Origin: Rhynchosporium graminicola
Taxonomy: Eukaryota > Ascomycota > Leotiomycetes > Helotiales > Ploettnerulaceae
Length of the DNA: 64,000 nt
Assembly (NCBI GenBank): GCA_900074885.1
Contig: FJUW01000029.1
Coordinates: 186,001-250,000 of the forward strand
Reading direction: 5' to 3'
The first letter of the stretch is position 1. The number at the start of each line of letters is the position of its first letter. Below the pieces are notes generated by a model. The model made no database searches, was not told where the DNA came from, and saw only the letters and a list, made by a program, of their open reading frames with translations. Both the position numbers and the translations under genes were made by a program. Positions 13,091-24,429 of the stretch are shown here, in pieces.

Positions 13091-14844
13091 TCACTGATCC
13101 CAAACGCTCATTCTCTCCACAGACCCGTCATCCCTCATCGCCAAAGGATCTAGCACAAACGGCTCCCTCCACTGATTTTCACCCATGAAATCTTTATTCC
13201 CTAAGCCCACCAGCGCATCCCGTTTCCTCTCATGCTCCTTCCCATCACCACACCAGAGACCCTTGTAGACTTCCCAGTCATCCTTCAAAACCTCAATCCA
13301 CGATACCGGCCTCCCCAGAATCTTATTCCGGCGCATCCACCATCGTAGCATTTCTTCCGTGATAGTCGCTTCTCTGTGTGCCATAACGAAGCTTGCGACA
13401 TCACAAAACTTACTCTCTTCAGTCATTTCTACACCGCTATATGCTTTTAGGGTACGTAGTTTAGTCCACTGGTTACCCCACTCTACATGTCTCTGAGTGC
13501 GGCTGCCTGTCCATCGGAATGCTTGAAGCCAGTGAGTGCAGCCAGTGACATCGAGATATTCTAGTCCGTGTAAACGATCAGCTAGGCGGCGAAGTACATC
13601 TGCTGCTTCGGCGAAATCGTCATCTAGGGAATGAGAATACATGTTTGTGCCTCCATATTGGATTTGCTGGCCGTTTGCCGTTTGTATGACCGCATTCTGT
13701 GCATTTGGAGTGAGAGATGGGACGGGCCAATACGCAAGAGAAAGATGTGTCAACGTTGGTAGATGTTTTGCGAACGAAATCAGTCGAGGCCATGAGACTG
13801 TCGAGGCCGGATGAGAGAGGGATAAGTGCGTGAGGTGTGGTATTGGTGGTGATAGGGATTGAGACAGCGAATTATCGTCCCAAGATAGCTCGTCGGGATC
13901 AACATCAGCTGGAGGAGCTGGTTTCAGAACCAGTTCGCTGAGTTGCTTAAATGAAACAGAATTCCCCATGGCTCCAGAAAGATCAACGCGGTAGAATCTG
14001 TCATTTCTTTCGCCGGGGTCGAAATCTGGTAGTTCTCCATTTTCGAGTGGTGGTAGTAAAAGGATATTCTTCAACCTTCGAAAGTTTAGCATTTGAGCCT
14101 CCAACGGTAATTCAAATCGCATGTGGCAATGTAGATACGATGTTCACACGACGGCCATGATCCTCAAGAACTAAGCGCAAGGAAAACATCTTGACGTACC
14201 CATCGAAGCCTACCCCCTCGTGCGGCCCATACACAGCAATGTAGCTTAAAAGTAGCATCCTCGTACCAGTCGGTAGATCCGCCAGATTGTTCTTCTCGTA
14301 TTTGCGCACAAATTCCCATTCTCTCGCCATCTCCCTCAAGCATATATCCTGCAAACTCCTACCTTTCCGCGCATCTTCAGGAGCACCAGGCAGATGCCTA
14401 ATATCCTCCGGCAAGAATCTCACCTGAGATCTTCTGCCGACTAATGGATCGTGGCGGGAACCCTCTAGCCAACTTCGTGGAATCGCTGGTCCTGGAGGGA
14501 GACGCCTACCATACGCATCGAGTCCTCTCGCACGATTCCTGGCGCGGGGCACTGGAGTTTCTGGTTGCGACAGCAGGTGGCGAATCTGTGGCGGGAGGGT
14601 AGGAGTAGTGACCGTCGCAGTGGCAGGTTTGGAGGAGATACTAGACCTTCGGAGGGAGGATATGATATCGTTCACCGTGGGATGTGCATCGTTGTCTGTA
14701 TATAGCTGTCAGTTGGGGTAGGGTCTTGATGCAGTGTAGTTCAAACGCACGATTTGTTGAGCTCGAACTCACGTTCGAGTTCAAAGACGGGTGAGCAGTG
14801 CTTTGAGGTTTCGAATATTGCGATGCGAATCGTTTCTTTGGCAT
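13091..14844 (-). CDS. conserved fungal hypothetical protein, leucine-rich C-terminal half
   Basis: Three exons join in frame into a 520-residue protein: 14844-14773, 14705-14200 and 14075-13091. The second intron (GTACGT..AAG, 124 bp) is well supported: it restores phase exactly and removes a stop. The first intron is less certain, because the acceptor at 14,706 was chosen for phase and a second AG lies 8-9 bases further on. The N-terminal half holds conserved-looking blocks such as LPEDIRHLPGAPEDARKGRS and LLSYIAVYGPHEGVGFDG. The C-terminal half has leucine-rich segments (LTHLSLSHPA, LTHLSLAYW, LEYLDVTGC) that suggest an LRR-like fold of the F-box/LRR sort, but I see no F-box. It resembles a widespread uncharacterised ascomycete family. 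The function is unknown. Confidence 0.75.
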
Positions 14845-17800
14845 GGATGAAGCTGTGGATTCTCCAATGAAGGATGAAGGATGAAGGATGGAGCAAGATC
14901 GCGAGGTGTTGGTCGTTTATGAGGAGCACCGGGGAGCACGCTAGTGTGGTTAAGTTCGAGTCATACCTTAAGCCCAAACTACTATGTTAGCTTCTCCGTC
15001 TGAGTCATTTCAGGATTGTGGCACTATTTCAAAAGTGGATATATAGTATTGATATCATGAAGGTGAGGAGAGGTACGTTGGATTACCATATATCTGGTTT
15101 CTTTATCACTTGATATTTACGCTAGTTCTGTCGTTCCTTCCGTCTTCCAGGCTAACAGGAACCTTTAGATACTATCAAATCTGACTTCTTTCTCTTCTGT
15201 GACAATTTGAAGAAAATGTTATTCAGGCAAGTACCAAATCTTCAGTTGCATTGTTCCTGTATTGTCATAAGCTCACTCTGTTCATGCTTTGCCGTGTATT
15301 AATATCAAACTTCTTCAGAGACCAAAGCAGATTCCAGCTACTCGGACATAAAGATCGAGAAACTATGACCCAAATCCCCCTCAAATAGCATTAATCACAA
15401 TTCACCTGACGATTATTAGATTGATGATTTCTTTCTTTTAAATTCAACCTTTATTGATTTAGGAAGAGCTGTATTTACCTTTGGCAAGTTTCAGATATCT
15501 AATCATGAATTGTGAATTTCAGCTAGATATGCTCTGGCAACAAAGCTCCTGAGCTACCCACGCTATATGACAGTACTGCCTTTGGGGGCTAGTCCTCAAT
15601 TCAAGGACTCGTATCATTCGGCAAGCCTGAGGGCTAACGCTTTTGTTTAAGTCTTCAAGAATTGTATCACCAGATAAAGCCGAGCTCCCCAGGAGCAAGC
15701 CAAGATCCATTAGCCGATATTTACAAAGATTTAGCCAAACCCACAAGAAACGCAAACCGACCCTGTCTCCTTGGAAATTGATTGCTAAGTGATGATCTTC
15801 CTGTTGTGCCGTGCTACAATCGAGTAACTTGCATCCCATCAGGCACATGCTAGCACGTACAGTATTCAAAGACAACGTCGTATTTCTCAAAGTCATCGAG
15901 GCTATCAACATTCCTCGAACATTCATCTGCTTCCCTACTCAAACTCAAGGACATAGGCTTATCAAAAGCAAAATCGACAGACGATACTCCTACTATCCTA
16001 ATCTCAGTACCACTACTAACAGCCACCCCTTCTAAAGTACGCATATACCTCATATCCCTCCTCGACACTCCTCATGATCTTCCCTTTATTGCCGCTAAAA
16101 AAGCATCACAATGCAGACTCGGCCGCGGTGAAAAGATGCTATGCTGTGATATCGAGACCTACGGCCAGATTTCAGGACGGAAACCCAGGACCGTGTTGTT
16201 CTCACATGTCAATCGGTATCGAGGTTCCACGCTCAATCAACCACCTCCGACTTTTCCAGGAAACAAAAAACCAACCCCATCAATTTCGATTAGAGCAAGG
16301 TGGTGAAGATCAACATTTGTTGCGGGTTTCCGAGGTTGGAGCCGAAACTGTAGACTGATAAGACGTAGTGTGCATAACATTTTTCTGCTTTATCCTAATG
16401 CTTGTTCTCGCATGAAGTGTCCATGTTTAGTATAATGATAGCAGAGCTACAGGTTTGGCCGTGTGGTAAGGTATATTCGTTCTTGGATCTGGGACTTCGT
16501 ATGCTCTCTTTCACTTCGGGTAGATATTTGCTTCTGGCTAGCCTAACTGGTTATGTATAGAAGTCTGAGAGATCATAGTTTGGGTCTCATTCTGAGAAAT
16601 TCCCATGTAAAATCGCAGCTTATCCATCCTCGGGGTGTTAGGATTGAGGATGATCGGGTGTGATTACAGCGGTATTGGCAAGTGATTGTTCTGGAAGCAT
16701 TTGTTCGGCCGCATACTGAATAATGTCAACAAGTTGAACGTACGGGGCAGGAGTATGATTGAGACTTGAGGATGCTCTTACTACAGCAGGTCCAAACCTG
16801 AATGAATGCCATGATACGGTCGAAAATATAATTGAGGGTTCAAGATATTGTTTTAGTTGTCTCACAAGACATCAGGATAAAGGTATGGCATGAAAATGAA
16901 ATTACAGCTGGAGCTATTGTCGACTCCTACTTTGGAAGACTCTAAGGGTACAGGATGAACTTATTGTCTTTTGGATAAGTTCTTGATCGCATGCATTGTG
17001 TGTCGCTCTTCACCACCAAACCTGTCCATGACTCGGATCTTAGTATATGCTACTTGATACCGGCGAAAAGAAGAGGTCACGAGAGTCTGGTAAAAGTCAA
17101 ATTGACCGATGGCTTTTACCAAATCAATTCGAAATCTTATCGGCGTTAGTTTATTCAATCGGCGGCGTCTTTCAATTGGTGGTTTGGTGATGAAATATGA
17201 GATCAGGTGGCAGGCTTTCGTAAAGCAAATGCGTTGATCGGCTCACGCCTTCAGCGCTTCGAACTTTTTCTTTTTGGTGACTGCATGATCTTTATAAGCC
17301 ATGAAGTGAAGTTTTATTGGGGTAGTTGATAGCCAGGCGATAACCAGCACGTACCCATCCTACATTATCAAATCTTGGCTTAGCTGAACATGTCGAAATT
17401 CCAGACCGATTATTTTCCAGTACTGAAGCATCTGGCAAGACATCTACCAACCTTATAGTGGAACGTGATGAATATAGAAATAATCCCAGATTCCCTTATC
17501 TAAATCTGACCGTGCTACTCAAATTCGAGAACAGTGGTAGGAGCACTCATAAATGCGCACTTGCATAAATCAGAAAGATCCCCCGCGTATCTTAAGTATG
17601 CTCTCCCCTTACTCCAGGAGGAGAAGACAAGCAATGATTTCATCCTTTCCATTCCTCTTGGCTTCTTGCACGAAGATGAGAGCGGTTCAGATGTTCATCA
17701 AGGGCAAAACTCTTCCAACGAATTATCAGGGACTTATACTGTTATACAGCTCTACCACGAGAAATTTCCTCCAGTCGGGAGTGAATTCTGTCCGAAGAAC

Positions 17801-19773
17801 CGCAATTAGCGCGCCAGAGATTAGGATCGACAATCCTTACATCTGGAAATGAATATTTTAGGGTATTATGAAAGGATGTAGCAGAGTTTACTTCGCTGTG
17901 AATCGCTTCGAACCAGTCTCGACCCTATTGTACCCTCCTGAGAAAACAAGAATCTCGGTTGGCAATGATATCGATCTTGACAGCAACGAGACAATAATTC
18001 AAAGCATAAAGCAGGCAGTTTGAGCCATTGAACATTAGAATTTCGGGATTTTTGGTCCAAGTCACTGGTAAAGGACAGATATAGATCGAGCAGCCGAGTT
18101 AGCGATGACTTCATACATCGTTTGTCGTCAATTGAAATTCCTCAACATCGTGTCGCCAGATCTTTAAGAATATTTGTGTTTGATGCAGAGGTGAGACTAG
18201 AAGCCTGGGAGGTATTTATGCAGGAATCAACAACGGCTCAAACTTGGTATTAGGTCACACTTCGGGCCTTTCACCTGTATATCATTTCGACAGGAGTCAA
18301 TTTTGCGCTTGCATAAACCTAGCCGCGTTTTAAAAGGCTGATCTTGAAGTATAGAGCTCCACAAGCCTTTTTTCTCAGAGTCCCGAGCGACGAAGAATAT
18401 ATCTGAGTCAATGGTCCGGAGAAATTCGCCAGGCATTACTAAATCTTTTGGATGTAGGCTTTCCAGTAGAGGTCCTATTCTTGAGCAGAAGTTACGGCGA
18501 GTATGTAACACGCAAGAAGTCATATAGAATCAGATTTCGGACCAACAGATGGAATGATATCAGATGAATAGCTTATCGTGGGAACTCCGCCTGGTTTCTA
18601 GCAATTCTGCAGACATGCTTGTCTACTACACAATATCAAATTCACATGCATTTATTGTTATGGTGTTATCCAAAATTCGAAGCATACAAAAGACTCTTCG
18701 GACTAGGATAAATGAGATGAATTGGCAGCGACAAGGGAATGACGGCATTTTACTAGTGGCAGAAAAATCTGGACCAGCGACGAATTTAAATTTTTTTTCG
18801 AGAAGTCCGTTGTTTGAACTCTGGATATCAGAAGACGATCGATGATAATATCTACTTCAGAAAATGAAAGTCGACATGACTGAGTGAAAACTGCGATTAG
18901 CGCTAACATTAGCCAGCGTAACCTCTGCGAATACGTTTTCGATCCGGTTTATAAGAGATAGTGAATTGCAGATTAAAGTCTCAAGGCTTATATACATATG
19001 TTAAGTTGCGAGTCTTTGGTAGTGCTGATAAAAGTGACCAGCATACCAGAAGATACGCAGATGTCGAAGATCATTAATCACGTTGCTAGATCGTTTCGAA
19101 GTCTGCTATACTTCGACGGGCAGTTGAAATATATATCTCAAATCTCTACTCTCAGGTCTGTTTATTCACGTACCGAAGAATGGGTGATAAAGAGGACTGT
19201 AGTAGAACGTCCGCGACTCCTAAAACTATATCTGGCGTACTTATAAGGAATTCATTAGCTAGTGCTATATGACTGAATTCGATGTTATCTATTTTTTCAA
19301 TCTGATTTATGAATGAAATGAAATGCAGGGACAGCTTCCATTTATGTCCATTCATTCTGACGATCTGAAGGATCAACATTGGGCTTAGTGCCTTGATACT
19401 AACCAAGTAGCTTGATGTCACTGCAGCTGAGCCTTTATTTCACCCGATGTAATGGTCGCTTGGGATCCTTTGCAATGAGCTCGAGTTTAGTTTTGTTCTC
19501 GTAACAAGCAACTCTTCATTATTGCTATCGCAGCCACAAGTTTTGATCTGTTGTCTGCGCAATATCTGCTATTGTAGGCTGAAATTTGAAGGGTGCGATC
19601 GAGAGCGGAGCCATATATTCCCCCTCTAGATCCTCGCCAAGATTCCATCACTTAACTTCATGCTCTTCACCGCTGACGACGGCATCTAATATCTACAACT
19701 GAATTATCTTCCTGGGCTTATAAGACAGTGTCCGTTGTTCACTATCTCTGGATCACCAGCACCGCTGCACCCT
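14845..19773. other. gene-less stretch
   Basis: No open frame here shows a recognisable domain, codon pattern or splice-linked continuation. A short GGATGAA tandem repeat of three units lies near 14,862-14,888, just upstream of the preceding minus-strand gene. The remainder is mixed-composition sequence with short frames only. Confidence 0.5.
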
Positions 19774-20165
19774 TCACATGGCCCCTCCAGCACTCAAAAC
19801 CCACCCGCCAACAGCCACCACTAATAACCCCATCACGACTCGACCCGCGCTCGTTTTAGCCATAAGACAAGCGTTGAATTTTATGACTTGGTCTTGACAT
19901 GCGTAGCCGGTCAACTTCCGATTCCTCTCTCTATTCGTCAAGTACTCATAAATCGAACTTTCATTCCCCAGAACCGTCGTGAAATTCCAATATTGGAAAA
20001 ACCTTGTGTGGACTTAGTGAAAGTTTCAGAAGAGCTCGTGATGGGAGAGTTGGCACAACATTCGGCGAGGATAGCCGTGTTATTGCGCTCATAATCTACA
20101 ACGTAGGCTGAGGAGATGCCGGGGATGCGGTTAGGCAGTGATTGGCATCCGTTTTTCGAGGTCAT
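19774..20165 (-). pseudogene. broken small secreted/GPI-type protein gene
   Basis: From an ATG at 20,165 the minus strand reads a front part with NGCQSLPNRIPGISSAYVV and AECCANSPI. In another frame, downstream, it reads GYACQDQVIKFNACL and then a hydrophobic C-terminal tail (about VVMGLLVVAVGGWVL) ending at the stop at 19,776-19,774. The parts belong together in style: a small cysteine-bearing ectodomain with a C-terminal membrane or GPI signal, as in uncharacterised ascomycete surface proteins. No convincing intron joins them, so a frameshift between about 19,985 and 20,020 is likely. Positions that look as if they should be cysteine read tryptophan or tyrosine (QYWNFT, YEYLTN), which fits decay. 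The family assignment is by resemblance only; a missed intron is the alternative. Confidence 0.4.
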
Positions 20166-20500
20166 TTTGAGGTGAGGCTGATTTTTGGTAGTCTAGTCGA
20201 TGTTTCTCGAGATTTCAAGATTCTCTCAAGTCGTCAGTGAAAGACGAGGAGCTACAGTTGCCGGTGTCGAAATGAGGTATCATGTGGGGTCGTGATGTGA
20301 TGATGGTAAGGGGATTGTTGGACGACAATTTTAAATTGTGTCGACTGCCTTGAGAAATAGCGAAGTCCGAGTTTTTTCATAGATGTCGTTAGATCTTCGC
20401 GTTAATGATCGTTTTTTGCGCTTAGCAAATAATCGTAGTCGAGCACAGCTTTATTAACCAGTCTTTCTACCGAGTACAGCGAGGAGATAGGAGATAGTGA

Positions 20501-20953
20501 ATGCGGGTATTGGACATGGGTTCCTTATTTCGTCGAATGAACCAGAAGATGCAATATAATCTTTTCTCTTATTCGTTCTTACTAATATTTCTTAGTATAT
20601 GCGGTTCTCTCACCACCGCGCCTACTAAGATTACACTCGATGGACCTTTCGGTGGCGCACTAATATGCAATACCGACGTCTTAAGCTGGACCAGCGTCGA
20701 GAACTGGTGTAATAAAGTACCTGTTAAGAACCCCGACGGCATAGCAGCTGGTGAACCTTCTTTGTTTATACTAATTATGATACAGGGAGGGGTATCGACT
20801 GGAATAATACTTAGCAGTCAAATGTTTACCTTTGTTCCCGTGTTTCGACTGCTGCGGATGCATCAACGAAACCAGGCTTGGCCAGGTATTCCTTCTGTCA
20901 GATTTTATGACGTGGACCTCAACTTGAACAAACATCCAGCACTAAGCTCTTGA
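20501..20953 (+). CDS. possible small secreted protein
   Basis: An uninterrupted frame of 150 codons starts at 20,501. The second in-frame methionine region (MNQKMQYN, residues 13-20) is followed by a strong hydrophobic stretch (LFSYSFLLIFLSICGSL) and a small-residue site, like a secretion signal. The mature part contains ITLDGPFGGALICNTDVLSW and ENWCNKVPVKNPDG, with two cysteines. A short candidate intron (about 20,751-20,785, containing TACTAAT before the acceptor ATACAG) would change the C-terminus and give a shorter protein. I do not recognise the family. It lies head-away from the broken secreted-protein gene 340 bp upstream. Confidence 0.33.
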   Translation: MRVLDMGSLFRRMNQKMQYNLFSYSFLLIFLSICGSLTTAPTKITLDGPFGGALICNTDVLSWTSVENWCNKVPVKNPDGIAAGEPSLFILIMIQGGVSTGIILSSQMFTFVPVFRLLRMHQRNQAWPGIPSVRFYDVDLNLNKHPALSS

Positions 20954-23324
20954 AATTTTCCAGGGAAAGAGAAGCCTGGGTTTGAGATTACGTGTCACGT
21001 GACGGGTATGTTTACTTTCTTTTTGGCTGGCCTGGGGCTTAGCGAGGTTCGGAAAGGTTTTTGTATGGTAGTAGAGCAGGAATCAATACAGACGAATATT
21101 TCCTCAAGCTTGCTCAAGCTACTCGGGATACTGCAGTACGGGAGATTCAGATAAAAGAGGGATTGATAAACATAGAATATACTTCCCTCTCAGTCTTCAG
21201 TATCCTAAATTCTGATTTCATGGCTTGATCCTCCCAAGGGCCTATCAGGAACCAGGGAAATATGGCAGTGGAAGTGAACATGGCAGTATTCATCAGTTGA
21301 TAGTGGAGTCTTGACTAGCGCCCGGAAACCGAAAGGAAAGGATAATCGACGTCGGTATTCTGAATAAACCTTTTCAAACTGCTTATATCAAGGGATCGCC
21401 AATGTGAATATCAGGCACTACAGCATAGACACTTATAATCCACTACGTATTGTACTCTCATGCCCAATTCGAGTTCGTTCAGATAATCTTTTCGGTAACG
21501 ATAGGTCTCTGTCTGATGACAAAATAACTTATATAAACTTTTGAGAACGAACGCTTTGCGAATGAGAAAACATTACCCGCCCTTTATATATCGGACTTGA
21601 ACGACAACTTAAGCTTCGAGACTCTTGATAATAGTAAGTTACTTGAACTCAGGTGAAAATGCGGCCGTGGATGATGGATGTCAGACATATTACGGACTAC
21701 TATAAACGTCCCCCTTTGTTCATGTTCAAAGCCACATACACAGATACTTGCCTGAGATTATTCCATGCAAAATCAGATAATGGACTATAATTCATCTTCC
21801 GGGAGGTTTGTTATCTTGCCTGCTATAGATTTTAAGGATATGTTATAGAAATCAAGTACTCTATTTTGGCGACGTGTATCAAGTTCAATATCCGGCGGTA
21901 AAAGGTGAAAAGTGTGGAAAAGACAACTTTCTATTTGATGACAGCATTATATATCCATATACATAATTCTCTGTTAAGTTCAAGACATACTGTAAAGAGT
22001 ACTGACGATGACGAAAAGTACTAAATCCGCTCAAGTGCGCGTTTTTCGGGTATTCCTTTCAGGAATAAGGCAGGAAATTTCAAGTTAGCTATAGGTCTCA
22101 CTTTACCTAAGAGTCGATAGGGGATTCCTTGTAAGATCTAGGTGGTTGTGGAATAGATGATAATCTCGAGTGATTTTCTCATTCTATACCCGTAGTCGAC
22201 GAAATTTTCCTCGCTAGGTTAATATGGATTCTGTAAACGCCTTGTGATTATTCCGTGATAAAAAGCATGTATGATTGTATTATAAAAGGAAAATCTTTAC
22301 ATCATGTGCTTACTGGGTTCATTAGTGCGGTTTCTTGCTCGTATTATATAAAGATCTGAGTAGATACTGAACAGGCACTAGCTTTGTTTTGATAAGGTTA
22401 TACCTCTCGCTTGGAGAGGAAAATGATCCTAGGTTTATACAAATTTTAAAATGAAGATGTGCATCCTAGCCCTTTACTAGCTCATCATCTTGCTCCGTTT
22501 ACTCTGCCGATCAGAGGTTCCCTATCTCCTCCAAGAGCACTTTAAAGCGCAAGATCTGATGTTTGTTGGAGTCAATGTCACGTGATAATTGCCTTTGTCT
22601 CGGACACATAGATAGGTGAAAGTGCACGACGGAAAGTTGTTGCACTTATACATTTTGTTTAAAAAACTTTCTGCGATACTAAAGCAAGATTTCCAATAGA
22701 AAAACCTGGCATGTAAAAAAGAATTATTCAAGAAGCTTAAAAATCTACACGTTCAACTTTGATGTCTTGAAGCAAGTCAACCCCTAAGTAAGCCTTGACC
22801 TTTTGCTTCTCGAAACTTCCATCAAAACAAGGCTGACAGCTCATTTACAGTCAACCTTACCCTAACAAACTAGTCCTTAATCACCCCCCGGATCTCCTTA
22901 TTACTTTAAATACTCTCTCTGTCTCCCCCCTCTTGATACGTCTTCTTGGTATATATGTTCCTTAAATCCTTTCTATTTCCTGAATACTTTGTATTTCCAA
23001 GTGCAAATTCGCCCACATCCCTGCACACGCGACCTTTTTGGCAACAAGGCTGAGCCCCACCTTCGAGCTCAAGATAAAGCAGTCATTTCGCAACAGATAT
23101 AAAGAGTAGAGATTTTTCTATCCTGAATCGTCAGTGACAGTATCAACTTGTCTCCGAGACGCAGTAATTCGATACCGAATATTGACCCTAAACGTATAAG
23201 TCCTTGAATTTACAACGATCGTATGGTTATCTATACTGCTTTGTTTACATTTTAGCTACAAGCTCGAACAAGCGAACCTCAGATACAGTATCTGGCAAAA
23301 GTGGATAACAGACAGGAAGCAGAC
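20954..23324. other. gene-less AT-rich spacer
   Basis: The stretch is AT-rich with many short hairpins and no frame that looks coding. The last 500 bases before 23,325 are pyrimidine-rich in part and likely carry the promoter of the downstream U-box gene. I cannot point to a specific element. Confidence 0.45.
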
Positions 23325-24429
23325 ATGGTTAATGCGGAGGTTGATCATGATCCGGCGAAGGCACTGGAATACAAAGAGTGTGGGAACAAATGCTTTCAGG
23401 CGGGCGATTACACAGGTGCTGAGGCGCTGTACTCGAAGGCGTATGTCTGCTCTTATTGATTCACGCAGAACACCCCTGTTTGGAGCACCTACTCTACAAA
23501 ATTACTTCACATCAAAATGTTGGATTGGATTACAGGGCAGCAGCACATTACGGGTGTGCGGAAACTCAGCTAACAACCACTCAGCATAACCCACGACCCC
23601 TCCAACCCCCTCCTCTACACCAACCGCTCCATGGCCCTCCTAAAACTGCAACTCTACCCACGCGTAATCCTCGACACGCGTCAAGCCATCTCCCTCCTCC
23701 CGCAGAATATGAAAGCCTATTTCCAGCTCGCTCAAGCACAAATCGCTCTGTCAGACTCCGCAGCCGCGTTAACGAGCGCGAAGAAGGCGCATGAGCTTTG
23801 CGTAGAGGAGTGTATCAATGGTGGCAAGGGCGCGAGTAGTATTGGTCCAATAACAGATTTGGTGCTGAGGGCTAAAAAGGAGGATTGGGAGAGGAGGGAA
23901 GATGAGAGGGTAAGAGGGATGGGGGGACTGCTGAGGGATGTGGTTAAAGGGATGGAGGAGAGCAGGGATAGAGAGTTGGAGGGCATAAAGGGGGAAGAGG
24001 ATGAGAAGGAGGAGAAGGTTAGCGAGGTTGTGTGGAGGTGGCTGAAGAAGATTGAGGAGGTGAGGAGTGTGTTTGAAACTGCGGAGGCCAATGCCGAGGG
24101 GGCCAAGGATGAGAGTAGGAGGAGGAAAGTGCCGGATTGGTGTGTGGATGATATTACGTTCTCGGTTATGTTGGATCCTGTTGTGGTATGTTTGTTCTTA
24201 ACACCAAGCACCGACCCCTTTATCTGTCTCGTCATTTGATATTAACTACCAGAAGACAAAGACAGGTCAATCTTACGACCGTTCCTCCATCATGGAACAC
24301 CTCCGCCGCTCTCCCACGGATCCCCTCACTCGCGAACCACTACAAGTCTCTGACCTAAGGCCGAACCTGGCATTGAAAGCTGCTTGCGAGGAGTTCTTAG
24401 ATGAGAACGGCTGGGCTGTAGACTGGTGA
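23325..24429 (+). CDS. CHIP/STUB1-type TPR and U-box E3 ubiquitin ligase
   Basis: Exons 23325-23440, 23585-24185 and 24253-24429 join into a 297-residue protein, close to the roughly 300 residues of animal CHIP. Residues 1 to about 115 form the TPR region (KECGNKCFQAGDYTGAEALY, then LYTNRSMALLKL). In CHIP this part binds the C-terminal EEVD of Hsp70 and Hsp90. A charged helical segment follows (about 125-215, rich in E, K and R), matching the CHIP dimerisation region. A U-box occupies about 221-297, with DITFSVMLDPVV, SYDRSSIMEHL and DPLTREPL, and ends in ENGWAVDW, much like the ENGW ending of CHIP. The inferred role is cytosolic ubiquitination of chaperone-bound misfolded clients. Introns (144 and 67 bp) have CTAAC-like branch sites, and the second interrupts the U-box. 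The downstream neighbour is 5 kb away. Confidence 0.92.

Noticed and set aside
23732..24235. Minus-strand open frame of 167 codons
   Set aside because: It is antisense to the CHIP-type gene; its serine and leucine-rich composition is the mirror of the charged helical linker.
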